Assembly: GCA_025937895.1 (NCBI GenBank)
Contig: JAICQL010000069.1
Location: 1-34,259 of the forward strand
Direction of reading: 5' to 3'
DNA from: Polyangiaceae bacterium
GTDB lineage: Bacteria; Myxococcota_A; Polyangia; Polyangiales; Polyangiaceae
Length of the DNA: 34,259 bases
Shown: piece after piece, positions 1-8,000 of the stretch
Numbering within the stretch: the first letter of the stretch is position 1
Layout: every line of letters begins with the position of its first letter
Notes under the pieces: model-generated
Told to the model about the DNA's origin: nothing
Databases searched by the model: none
Seen by the model: the letters and a program-made list of their open reading frames with translations, nothing else
Made by a program: the position numbers and the translations under genes

Positions 1-2
1 AT

Positions 3-440
3 GCGCTGCAAGAGGGCGTGGCGACCGCGTGGCACGAGAACCCCCAAGCCATTGCCATCCGGGAGCTGAGCTGGGGTTCATTGCCTGCCTGCCGGGTCTG
101 CGATCTGCGCAGCTACTGCTCGCGCTGCTTAGCGCAGGCGCAGCTGGAGGTAGGTGACGCGCGCTTCCCGTACGAAAACGCCTGCCAGCGCGCGCGCTGG
201 GAGTACCAGATCCGACACGGCGACGCGCCGCTGATCGAGGCGAAGCAAGGCTCGGCGAGCATCGGTCCGTATCGGCACACTGCGGGGCATCACTTCGTGC
301 GCGAGCACTTCGAGCTGACGACCGCTGATCAGCAGTTGCTCGCAGAAAACCCCTGGCTGCGAGAGCCGCAGAGCGCGGGGAAAGCCCAGCCTGGCCAACT
401 GGTTCGCCTGCGTCGCTCCAAAGACGCACCCCTTACGTAG
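3..440 (+). CDS. Radical SAM/SPASM enzyme, C-terminal end (5' truncated)
   Basis: The reading frame is open to the left edge, so this is the end of a longer protein. The visible part carries a cysteine pattern C-x2-C-x5-C-x2-C (ACRVCDLRSYCSRC) followed about 18 residues later by a fifth Cys (ENACQRA). This is the auxiliary iron-sulfur cluster layout of SPASM domains, found at the C-terminus of radical SAM enzymes that modify ribosomal peptides or act as sulfatase maturases. The radical SAM core with its CxxxCxxC motif would lie outside the window. About 80 residues follow the SPASM cysteines and look unstructured. Nearby are a RiPP-precursor-like small ORF (5215-5391), a sulfation module and an S26 peptidase. 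A peptide maturase is therefore the favoured role, but the substrate cannot be read from this fragment. Confidence 0.75.
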   Translation, partial: ALQEGVATAWHENPQAIAIRELSWGSLPACRVCDLRSYCSRCLAQAQLEVGDARFPYENACQRARWEYQIRHGDAPLIEAKQGSASIGPYRHTAGHHFVREHFELTTADQQLLAENPWLREPQSAGKAQPGQLVRLRRSKDAPLT

Positions 441-549
441 AGTGACCCTGCGCCGTCAATGACGGCTGGGCATGACACCTGGGATCGCGAACGCGTTGTG
501 GGGCGCGGCCATCCTTCAGGTCTCCGCTTGCCCTTGAACAGGACGACGC

Positions 550-3500
550 ATGGGGATTTCACGACGACACTTCTTGACCGGCCGAGCTTCGGGGGCGCTT
601 CTGCTTGGAGGGCTGGCGATCGCCTGCAGCGACGGCGACATCTCCATTGTCGATCCGACCGCGCTGGACATCGATCCTCCGGGCTGGGGCGGCACGGCGG
701 GCCAGCTGCACGGCGGTGATGCAGGCACCTCGGGCGGCAGCGACGGCAACCCTGCCGGTTCCGGAGGCTCCGCAGGAAGCGGTGAGCTCCCCGACGGTGG
801 CCCTCCTCCTCCACCACCGGCGTGCGCGGTGGCGTTCGTGACGCCGTCTCCCGACGAGGTCCCGCTCACCTTTGGCCCCGCCGACGATCAGGATGGCACG
901 GCCTGTGGCAACGCCTTCACCACCAACGTGGTGGTGAGCTCCAGTGGCGCCACCGTGACGCTGTTCGCCGATGACGCCCCCGTCGCCACCCAGCCAGTGA
1001 GCGGCTCGAGCAGCTCGTTCGAGGACGTGCTGCTGGGCTCGCGCACGCCCGCGACCAGCACGCTGCGCGCGGTGGCCACCATGTCCGATGGCCGCACGTG
1101 CGAGGCCAGCCTCGGCGGGCTGGGTGTCGACTGTGCGGGCCCCACCTGCACCCTGACCGGTCCCAACACCAACGCCTGGCTCACCAGCGACGACGATCTC
1201 AACCCGGGCACTGGTGGCCTGCAAACGAACTTCACGCTGACCACGGAGGCGGCGAACGCCGGCACCGAGGCACGCTTGTTCCTGAACGGCGACACCGCCA
1301 ACCCGCTCGTCACCACGGTCCAGGATGATACCGCCACGTTCCCGGGTGTGACCCTGAGCGAGGGCCCAGCGCGCACCGTGCAGGGCGAGTGTCGTGACCC
1401 ATACGGAAATGTGACCTTGTCCGCGGTGGCGACCTGGTCTGTCACGCTCGCCGAGTGCGAGGTGGCGATCGTCTCCCCCACGCCTGGAACGGACCCGCTC
1501 ACCCTGGGGCCGGGCGACGATCAGGACTCGGAGGCCTGCGGCACCGACTTCACCACGAGCGTCGAGGTCGCGACCAATGCAGCCAGCGTCGCACTGCAAG
1601 TCGACGGGCAGGCTGTGAACACGCTGAGCGTGAACGGCTCCAGCGTCGAGTTCGAGGACGTGATCCTGGGCACGCGCACGCCTTCTTCCAGCACGATCAC
1701 GGTAATCGCCACCATGGCGGACGGCCGCACCTGCACGGCCAGTCGCGAGAGCATCGTCGTCGATTGCGAGGGACCAAGCTGCACTCTGGTGGCCACCACC
1801 AACGATCCGTTCTTCAACCTCAGCAACGACGAGGACCTCGTCACCGACGAGCTGCAGACGACCTTCCGCGTCGACACCGGGGCGGAGAACGTCGATCAAC
1901 AGGCTCGCCTGATCATCAATGGCGATGATGACGCTGCCGAGAGCGAGCTCTTCGACGCCAACGGCGGCGCGGCCAGCGCAACCTTCTCGCCCGTGACCCT
2001 CGAGGAGGCCCCCCTGCACACGGTGCAGGCGGAGTGCGAGGACGAGTTCGGCAACCTGACCCGCTCCAGCGCGCTGAGCTGGGCGGTGGACCTCACCCCC
2101 TGCACCGTCGAGATCGACAGCGTGGCCAATGATGCCGACCCGATCACCCGCCTGCTCGACAACGTTCCGGGTGGTGACATCCAGGTGAACGTCGTGGGCC
2201 GCGTGATCGGCGACAACTGCGCAGGCGTACGCGTTGGCGTATGCGGTGAGCCGCTCGGACAGTTCGACACCGCCGCGGTCGACAGCAACGGCGACTGGAC
2301 CTTGCCGGTCGGCCTGGCCGACGTGAGCGGTGAAGGCGAAGTTTGCGCCGAGGTGCAAGATGATGCCGAAAACATCACCGGAGATAGCGTGCCCGTGGAG
2401 GTGCGCAGCGAAGCCCCGGTGGTCGAGGTCGCGTCGCCCCTCGATGGCGAGAGCTTCAACGTGGCGGGCAGCCCCAGTGCCACCGCCGACCTCGACACGG
2501 CAACCGCAGCTTGCGAGGCGGAGGTGGCCGTCAACTGCACGGATGTCGGCGCCGCGGTGACCCTGATCGTCGACGGCGATGCGCTGCCGACCACGGCCAC
2601 GTGCGTGGCAGACGCGGGCGCGCTCGCGCCCTATGCAGGCAAGGCCACGTTCAGCTCCGTCAGCCTGTCCGAGCTCAGCGGCACGCACACGCTGGCGGCG
2701 GAGCAGACGGTGGCAGGCCTCGTTGGCACCTCCGCCCCCATCACCGTGAACAGCGACTGTGTGGCTCCTGTCGTGGCGATCACCGACCCGGTGTGCAACA
2801 GCCAGCTGCACCTGGTGGACGATGACGAGGATGGCAACCTGGCTGACCTGCAGTACAGCGTCGACGTGAGCAACGGCGGCGTTCCCGAGGTGTCGTTGGC
2901 CGTCACGAGCGTTGGTGGCACGAACAACCTTTCGGCGACCGGTGATGCGACCACCACCACCTTCTCAGCCGTAAACTTTGGCCAGCCCGGAGAGGTTACG
3001 CTGACCGCCAGCGCAACCGACCCGGCCGGCAACCTCGGCACGAGCGCCGCATGCCTGGTCACCGTGGTGGTGGAGCCCACCGTCAACATCCTGGTCCCCA
3101 CTGCCGATCAGGTGCTCAGCACTGCGGACGACTGCGATGCGGACGGCGGCTTCGGCGTGACCGTGAGCGGCACTACCAGCGCCCCCGCGGGTAGCACCGT
3201 CGAGGCCAGCGTCGGCGCGGCCACCCCGGTCGTCCTCGACCCCGTCGTGGCGGGCGGCGGTGGTCTCAACACCTTCAGCGGCTGCGTCGCCATCGAGGAC
3301 GGCGTCGGTCAGGTCATCACGGTGGTGATCACGGATGCGCCGAATCCAGCGGGCAGCGACACGGTCACCATCTCTACCGACACGCAGGCGCCCACCACCC
3401 CGGTGGCAGCCCCGCTGGTGTCGATCACCAACCGCCGTGAGGGCCAGGTGACCTTCGAGTGGTCCCACGTGGCCGACACCGACGGCAGCACGCTGGCGGG

Positions 3501-5139
3501 CTACGAGCTGCGCTGCGCGGCCTCGGCGATCACCGATGACACCGCCTGGGACGCCGCCCGCCCGCTCACCGTGAACACGGTGGGGGCACCCACCGGTGGC
3601 GCCAATGCGTCCGAGCTGATCCCCGACCCCGGTTGCGTCGACAACGACAATGACGGCGTCAACGTGTGCCGTGGGTTCCGCGTCGGCACGACCGAGCACT
3701 GCCTGATCCGTGGTCGCGACATCGCGGGTCAGCTGACCCCGGTGGACGGCGGCAGCGGCAGCGTGGCGGTGAGTGTGCCGTTCGAGGAGACGGTGTTCAC
3801 CGCGGTGCTCAACTCCACGACGCAGACGAGCTTCACCAACGTGGTGGGCCTTGGGGATGTCAACGGCGACGGCGCCCACGACATGCTCTACGGGGCCATC
3901 AGCCAGGGCCTGCAGCTCTTCTTCGGCAGCACGGCGGGCAACCCCGTCGATACCACGGCGGACGTTACGTTCACGAACGGTGGCGTCTCCGGCTTCGGTG
4001 CGGTGCTGGCGAACCTTGGTGACGTGAACGGTGATGGCATCGCCGACTTTGCAGCCAGCGCTCGCGCACTGAACCCCGGCGCGGGTGCCAACACGGGTAT
4101 GGTATACGTGTTCTTCGGCAGGAGCACCAACAGCTGGCCCGCCTCCATCACCGTCAACCCGGGCGGTGGTGCAAACTGTGGCGCCGACGTGTGCCTGGTG
4201 GGCAGCACCGCGAGCGCCTTCTTCGGCTGGGACATCACCGGAACGGACTTCAACGGCGACGGGGTCAATGACATCGTCGTGGGCGCCCGCGCCAGCGGCG
4301 GAGTCGGAGCGGTCTACGTGATCCTGGGCGGCACGCAGCTGCAGGTGACGGCTGGTACGAGCATCAGCGTACCCAGCGGCAACCCGAACGGCTTCGTGCT
4401 CAGCCCTCCTGCTAGCCGCAGTCTGTTTGGACACGCCATTGCAGCGGTGGGCTCGGGCTCGGACGCTCGCGGCGATCTGGCCATCAGCGCCCTGGGTACC
4501 AACGGGGGTAATCCGGCGGCACTGCTCTATATGGCCGGTGAGGCCTATCCTGGCGGCAGCAGCGGCTTGATAGCACCCTCGGCTACCCCCCTGGTCGAGG
4601 TCTCCGTGGGCAGCGGCGCCGACTTTGCCACGACCGTAAAGGCGATCGGCGACTTCAACGGCGACAATCTCAGAGATCTCGCGCTGGGTCGCAACTTCTC
4701 GGCGGGTGGTGGCCTGGGTAGGGCGGAGCTGCTTCGCCGCCGCGACAACCCCACGTTCAGCGAGGGCCCAGGCTTCCGCTTCGAGTTCTCGGCAACGGGG
4801 GTCGACAACGACTTCGGCAGCTACATCGCGACGGGGCACTACAGCCACCCAGGCCTGCTCAGCGCCGGCGACCTCGACGGCGACGGCATGACCGAGCTTG
4901 CCGTGGGCTCGACCACGGGTACCGATATCGCGAACCCCGTGCCAGGCACCCTGGCGCTGTTCTACGGCACTCCCACCCTGGCCAATCGCACGCGGGCCAC
5001 GGCGGACTTCGGCCTCACCGGCGGCGCCACGAGCCTCTTGGTCCCGAACTTCGTCGGCGACTTCGACGGCGATGGCTTCAATGATCTGGTGGTGATCGAT
5101 GGTGGAACGGGTACCGACCGGCTGCTCCTGTTGCACTGA
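550..5139 (+). CDS. Large surface lipoprotein with Ig-like repeats and FG-GAP beta-propeller
   Basis: The 1529-residue protein starts at an ATG with AGGA six bases upstream. Its N-terminus has a twin-arginine-like motif (SRRHFLTG), a hydrophobic stretch and a lipobox-like LAIAC, so it is probably a Tat-exported lipoprotein. A Gly/Ser/Pro-rich linker (about residues 38-90) leads to Cys-containing Ig-like modules. Two of these, about residues 92-302 and 303-518, are clearly tandem duplicates sharing blocks such as CGxxFTTxV and MxDGRTC. More divergent modules follow, then a fibronectin-III-like segment (about 945-1060). The C-terminal 450 residues hold at least six calcium-binding FG-GAP/VCBS motifs of the DxNGDGxxD type, near residues 1102, 1157, 1233, 1367, 1440 and 1503. 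Integrin-like propellers of this kind serve adhesion or surface display. No catalytic domain is visible. Long opposite-strand ORFs here are shadows of GC-rich coding. Confidence 0.85.
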   Translation: MGISRRHFLTGRASGALLLGGLAIACSDGDISIVDPTALDIDPPGWGGTAGQLHGGDAGTSGGSDGNPAGSGGSAGSGELPDGGPPPPPPACAVAFVTPSPDEVPLTFGPADDQDGTACGNAFTTNVVVSSSGATVTLFADDAPVATQPVSGSSSSFEDVLLGSRTPATSTLRAVATMSDGRTCEASLGGLGVDCAGPTCTLTGPNTNAWLTSDDDLNPGTGGLQTNFTLTTEAANAGTEARLFLNGDTANPLVTTVQDDTATFPGVTLSEGPARTVQGECRDPYGNVTLSAVATWSVTLAECEVAIVSPTPGTDPLTLGPGDDQDSEACGTDFTTSVEVATNAASVALQVDGQAVNTLSVNGSSVEFEDVILGTRTPSSSTITVIATMADGRTCTASRESIVVDCEGPSCTLVATTNDPFFNLSNDEDLVTDELQTTFRVDTGAENVDQQARLIINGDDDAAESELFDANGGAASATFSPVTLEEAPLHTVQAECEDEFGNLTRSSALSWAVDLTPCTVEIDSVANDADPITRLLDNVPGGDIQVNVVGRVIGDNCAGVRVGVCGEPLGQFDTAAVDSNGDWTLPVGLADVSGEGEVCAEVQDDAENITGDSVPVEVRSEAPVVEVASPLDGESFNVAGSPSATADLDTATAACEAEVAVNCTDVGAAVTLIVDGDALPTTATCVADAGALAPYAGKATFSSVSLSELSGTHTLAAEQTVAGLVGTSAPITVNSDCVAPVVAITDPVCNSQLHLVDDDEDGNLADLQYSVDVSNGGVPEVSLAVTSVGGTNNLSATGDATTTTFSAVNFGQPGEVTLTASATDPAGNLGTSAACLVTVVVEPTVNILVPTADQVLSTADDCDADGGFGVTVSGTTSAPAGSTVEASVGAATPVVLDPVVAGGGGLNTFSGCVAIEDGVGQVITVVITDAPNPAGSDTVTISTDTQAPTTPVAAPLVSITNRREGQVTFEWSHVADTDGSTLAGYELRCAASAITDDTAWDAARPLTVNTVGAPTGGANASELIPDPGCVDNDNDGVNVCRGFRVGTTEHCLIRGRDIAGQLTPVDGGSGSVAVSVPFEETVFTAVLNSTTQTSFTNVVGLGDVNGDGAHDMLYGAISQGLQLFFGSTAGNPVDTTADVTFTNGGVSGFGAVLANLGDVNGDGIADFAASARALNPGAGANTGMVYVFFGRSTNSWPASITVNPGGGANCGADVCLVGSTASAFFGWDITGTDFNGDGVNDIVVGARASGGVGAVYVILGGTQLQVTAGTSISVPSGNPNGFVLSPPASRSLFGHAIAAVGSGSDARGDLAISALGTNGGNPAALLYMAGEAYPGGSSGLIAPSATPLVEVSVGSGADFATTVKAIGDFNGDNLRDLALGRNFSAGGGLGRAELLRRRDNPTFSEGPGFRFEFSATGVDNDFGSYIATGHYSHPGLLSAGDLDGDGMTELAVGSTTGTDIANPVPGTLALFYGTPTLANRTRATADFGLTGGATSLLVPNFVGDFDGDGFNDLVVIDGGTGTDRLLLLH

Positions 5140-5214
5140 GCGCCAGAAAGGCACGGGGAGCTCAATGGCTCGAGCAAACTTTACTGCCCCGGCGTGGCTT
5201 GCTAGCCTGATAGG

Positions 5215-5391
5215 ATGCGGAACGTGAACTCAGCAGAACCAGCGACCGCGCTCGCTCAGGACCCGCCACGCCGGCCTTATGAGCCTCCGGCCATCGAGGA
5301 GACGAGCGAGTTCGAGACGCTGGCCTTGAGCTGCACCGGTCTGGTCAATGAGATCGCGTGTTACGGCGCTGGCACGTACACCACCAGCTGA
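5215..5391 (+). CDS. Small 58-aa peptide, candidate RiPP precursor
   Basis: An ATG at 5215 opens 58 codons ending in TGA at 5391; an in-frame GTG at 5224 is an alternative start. The N-terminal 20 residues are polar. Then come RPYEPPAIEETSEF, ETLALSC and a short tail with a second Cys (NEIACYGAG) ending in TYTTS. From memory, the sequence K/R-P-Y-x-x-P-x-I followed by an acidic and aromatic stretch and Cys-containing residues is common in small peptides encoded beside radical SAM/SPASM enzymes; I could not test this by search. A SPASM enzyme lies upstream on the same strand, a sulfotransferase/APS kinase pair converges on it, and an S26 peptidase follows. The ORF sits in an otherwise empty gap and is followed by a hairpin. 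The Shine-Dalgarno is weak (TAGG directly before the ATG). It could still be a chance ORF. Confidence 0.5.
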   Translation: MRNVNSAEPATALAQDPPRRPYEPPAIEETSEFETLALSCTGLVNEIACYGAGTYTTS

Positions 5392-5401
5392 TGGGGACGG
5401 G

Positions 5402-5423
5402 GGGGCCACAAATGGGCGGCCCC
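5402..5423. terminator. Hairpin between convergent genes
   Basis: GGGGCC (5402-5407) pairs with GGCCCC (5418-5423) around a ten-base loop. It lies between the stop of the small peptide ORF (5391) and the stop of the convergent sulfotransferase gene (5441). There is no T-run on either side, so it is a candidate bidirectional transcription-end hairpin rather than a canonical intrinsic terminator. Confidence 0.4.
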
Positions 5424-5440
5424 GCCCTGCTTGCAGGCGC

Positions 5441-6394
5441 TCACGTGTTCTTCGCCACTCTCTTCCGCAACCACTGCCCCACCTCCCGCACGGAGTCGTG
5501 AGCCCACTGCTCGCCCTGCTCCAGCGCCTGCAGGCAGGAAAACCGCAGCTGCTCCCGCGCTGAGGCCTGCGCCGCCGGCTCATAGCCCCACGGCTCGAGC
5601 TCGTGGCGCGTGACCCAGGCCGTGTAGCGCACGATGGGCGACTCTGGCTGCGCCTTCCAGCGCCCGAGCGGCTTGCGATCGAAGCGCCCGCTCACGTCCT
5701 GGAACGCGGAGTTCTCGCGCCATTCGGTGCTGCCGTGCGCGCGGCTGCGCTGAAAGTGCAGCTGGCCGATCTCCGGGTCGATCTCGAGCTCCAGCCATCG
5801 TCCGAGGCGCTGCACGGTGGCGCTGGGGTCCGCCAGCAGGTCCTCGAAGCGCAGGGCCAGCAGCCGCGGGTGGTCTGCCAGCTCTCGGCATAACGTGGCC
5901 GTGTCCCGCCAGGTGCGCGCGTACAGCTCGATGCCGCCGCCGGTGCGGTGGAAGAAGGAGAGCGCGGCGTCGCGCGGATCGCGCAGCAGGAGCAAGCAGT
6001 ACGCGTCCGTCTGCGCCAGCGTGCTCCGCAGCTCGGGCGGTGGCAGCAGCAGCTTGTGCCCCACCCAGCGCTCCCCCGCCGACGCCAGCTCTGCGAGCAC
6101 CGCACGGTGCAGCTCATCCAAGGTGCGGAAGGCGTCGGGCTTCACCAGCACGGGGTGGCGCACGCGCAGGAACTGATCCCGGATGAGCGCCAGCGCGATC
6201 CTGCGCTCTCCCAGCTCGAGCGCGGCGCCCCACTGCTTGTTCAGCCGGCGCTGCGCCTCCAGGAACGCAGGAAAGTAGTCGGTGAGAAACTGCACCCCTC
6301 GCTGCCCTGCCAATAACGTCGCCACCAGCGTGGTGCCACTGCGCGGCAAGCCCGCGAGGATCATCCGGCGAAAGCCGCCCGCTGCTGCTGTCAT
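5441..6394 (-). CDS. PAPS-dependent sulfotransferase
   Basis: The ATG at 6394 overlaps the stop of the APS kinase gene as ATGA, which fixes the start and gives 317 residues. Near the N-terminus is LPRSGTT, the 5'-phosphosulfate-binding loop of sulfotransferases. RDPRDAALSFFHR further on matches the 3'-phosphate-binding region, and ALRFEDLLADP matches the conserved YEDL-type block of the Sulfotransfer families. The enzyme should move sulfate from PAPS to a hydroxyl or amine on a carbohydrate, lipid, small molecule or peptide tyrosine; the acceptor cannot be read from sequence. No signal peptide or membrane segment is seen, so it is probably cytoplasmic. Translational coupling to the kinase implies local PAPS supply. 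The candidate RiPP precursor, with Tyr at positions 22, 50 and 55, ends only 50 bases from this gene's stop. Confidence 0.88.
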   Translation of the reverse strand: MTAAAGGFRRMILAGLPRSGTTLVATLLAGQRGVQFLTDYFPAFLEAQRRLNKQWGAALELGERRIALALIRDQFLRVRHPVLVKPDAFRTLDELHRAVLAELASAGERWVGHKLLLPPPELRSTLAQTDAYCLLLLRDPRDAALSFFHRTGGGIELYARTWRDTATLCRELADHPRLLALRFEDLLADPSATVQRLGRWLELEIDPEIGQLHFQRSRAHGSTEWRENSAFQDVSGRFDRKPLGRWKAQPESPIVRYTAWVTRHELEPWGYEPAAQASAREQLRFSCLQALEQGEQWAHDSVREVGQWLRKRVAKNT

Positions 6395-6936
6395 GGCTCC
6401 ATCATCTGCAGCACCCCGCGCCGTTCCAGCAAGCACAGCAGCTCCTGCGCGCTCTGCTCCAGGGTCTGCTCGGCGGTGTGCAGCACCAGCTCCGGCGCCT
6501 CGGGCGGCTCATAGGGGGCGCTCACTCCCGTGAACTCCAGCACCTCCCCTGCCCGGGCCCTGGCGTACAGGCCCTTCACGTCGCGGCGCTCGCACTCGGG
6601 CAGCGGGCAGGAGACGTGCACCTCCAGGAAGTGGCCGATGGCCGCGCGCACCTCCTGACGGGTGCGGGCGTAGGGGCTGATGGCGGCTACCAGCACGATC
6701 ACGCCGTTGCGGGTGAGGAGCTGGGCCACGTAGCCCATGCGGCGCACGTTGAGATCGCGGTCGCGCTGGGTGAAGCCGAGCTCGGGGGAGAGCCGCTGGC
6801 GCACTTCATCGCCATCCAGCACTTCCACCCGGCAGCCGCGCTCGCGCACCGCCACCGCCACTCGCTGGGCAAGGCTCGACTTGCCGGAGCACGGCAGCCC
6901 GGTGAGCCACACCGTAACGCCCTGGTCGGCATTCAC
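6391..6936 (-). CDS. cysC: Adenylylsulfate (APS) kinase
   Basis: The enzyme phosphorylates APS to PAPS, the donor for the coupled sulfotransferase. The Walker A loop GLPCSGKSS replaces the usual GLSGSGKST. DGDEVRQRL, ELGFTQRDRDLNVRR, AAISPYARTR and DVKGLYARARAGEV follow in the family's normal order. I chose the GTG at 6936, which places the P-loop about 12 residues from the N-terminus and gives 181 residues, the usual size for a stand-alone CysC. The frame is open further upstream to 7080, but that extension is not protein-like and would run into the divergent peptidase gene. No strong ribosome-binding site is visible at the GTG, so the start is uncertain. The end overlaps the sulfotransferase start (ATGA). 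No ATP sulfurylase gene is present in the window. Confidence 0.88.
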   Translation of the reverse strand: MNADQGVTVWLTGLPCSGKSSLAQRVAVAVRERGCRVEVLDGDEVRQRLSPELGFTQRDRDLNVRRMGYVAQLLTRNGVIVLVAAISPYARTRQEVRAAIGHFLEVHVSCPLPECERRDVKGLYARARAGEVLEFTGVSAPYEPPEAPELVLHTAEQTLEQSAQELLCLLERRGVLQMMEP

Positions 6937-7078
6937 GGCAGCATCATCGATAGTCCTGGTTTGCGCAGTCCAGTAAAATGCGGGATCGGCTTGGTTGCGC
7001 TCGCTGCATGCTACGCTGGCTGAGCACCGCCCGCGTGCCTGCTGTGCCGTGTCTCCCCGCCCTGACCTCCCCTCGCGC

Positions 7079-7459
7079 ATGATGATCGAGCTGCTGCGCT
7101 CGGGTCAGAGCGTTCGCTTCGTCGCTCGGGGGGCGAGCATGTGGCCCAGCATTCCGCCTGGCTCGCGGCTGGAGGTGTTACCCTGCCCCGCCGGCGAGCT
7201 GAAGGTGGGCGAGCTGGCGGCCTTCGATCGAGGGGGGCAGCTGGTGGTGCACCGGGTCACTCGGCTGGAGGCGGGCGGCGTGCGGATGCAGGGTGACAAT
7301 CGTGAGGTCTCGGACGGCGAGATCAGCGCGGAGCAGGTGCTGGGGCGGGCCACGGTGCTGGAGCGTCGCTCGCTGCACGTGCGCTGGCCGCGGCGGGGGG
7401 AGCTGCTGCGTGCGGGACGCGCGCTCTGGCGGCGCCTGGCGCCGCGGTTGTGGCGCTAG
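7079..7459 (+). CDS. S26-type (signal peptidase I-like) peptidase with Ser/His arrangement
   Basis: This 126-residue protein (ATG at 7079 or 7082) contains ARGASMWPSIPPGS, the signal-peptidase/LexA-fold nucleophile box with Ser20 in the SMxP motif. It is followed by VGELAAFDR, VVHRVTRLE (His58) and MQGDNREVSDG. In bacterial signal peptidase I the second box supplies a Lys; here the equivalent position is His. That, together with the GDN box, is typical of the SipW/Sec11-like S26B branch. Unlike true signal peptidases it has no N-terminal membrane anchor and is probably soluble. Small S24/S26 proteins of this sort occur in RiPP gene neighbourhoods, so leader removal is a reasonable guess. The C-terminus is strongly basic. 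It is transcribed divergently from cysC. Confidence 0.75.
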   Translation: MMIELLRSGQSVRFVARGASMWPSIPPGSRLEVLPCPAGELKVGELAAFDRGGQLVVHRVTRLEAGGVRMQGDNREVSDGEISAEQVLGRATVLERRSLHVRWPRRGELLRAGRALWRRLAPRLWR

Positions 7460-7571
7460 CGTGCTGCTCGCCCAGGGTGGCAGAGCTCACAGGGGCGACT
7501 TCGCACGGCTCGCCTGCCCAGCGCCCCGATATGCCGGCGATGGCCGTATGGTGTGGGCCCGGCCCAAACCC

Positions 7572-8000
7572 TCATTCGCCCTCATCGTCGCGCCGCGCCG
7601 AAGCTCGCATGACTCGAGCGAATGCAAGCAACTCGTCCAGGTGGTTTTCCAGCACGTCGTGGGTCACGCGGCTGTCTACCTCCGCGTAGCCGTGGACGAG
7701 AATGTTCCGGAAGCCTGCGGCGCGGCACAAGCTGTCAGCAAGACCCTGCGAGAGGCGGCCAGCGCGCGCTAGCAGACGAAACAGCTCTTGGTTTGTATTG
7801 GGCTCACCCAGACGCTCGTCGGAGACGACGTGAGAGGCTGCATCCAGACAGGCCTGAATGGCCAGCTGGAGCGTGTGCTCCACGAACCGTCGCTCCTTGA
7901 TGTCAACGTCAATGCGCTCGGCCACTGCCAGCCTGCGCAGCTCGGACACGCAGCTCTCGACGAAGGCGAGCTTCTTCTCGAGCAAGTCGAGGTCTGTCAT
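7572..8000 (-). CDS. hepT: HepT-family RNase toxin of type VII TA system
   Basis: The 142-residue helical protein carries RNILVHGY (Arg98, His103, Tyr105), the R-x4-H-x-Y motif of HEPN-fold RNases of the HepT/DUF86 family. In characterised pairs the HEPN toxin cleaves RNA. It is silenced when the cognate nucleotidyltransferase adds AMP groups to the motif Tyr, which is present here. The ATG at 8000 overlaps the stop of mntA by four bases (ATGA), so the two are translationally coupled with the antitoxin first. An in-frame extension upstream lies inside mntA and is not supported. It converges on the S26 peptidase gene; the 112 bases between them hold no gene. Confidence 0.85.
   Translation of the reverse strand: MTDLDLLEKKLAFVESCVSELRRLAVAERIDVDIKERRFVEHTLQLAIQACLDAASHVVSDERLGEPNTNQELFRLLARAGRLSQGLADSLCRAAGFRNILVHGYAEVDSRVTHDVLENHLDELLAFARVMRASARRDDEGE

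Noticed and set aside
559..5154. Minus-strand ORFs of about 750 and 730 codons opposite the FG-GAP lipoprotein
   Set aside because: They are antisense frames of strongly biased GC-rich coding; their translations are low-complexity Arg/Gly/Ala/His with no domain, whereas the plus strand has clear Ig and FG-GAP motifs.
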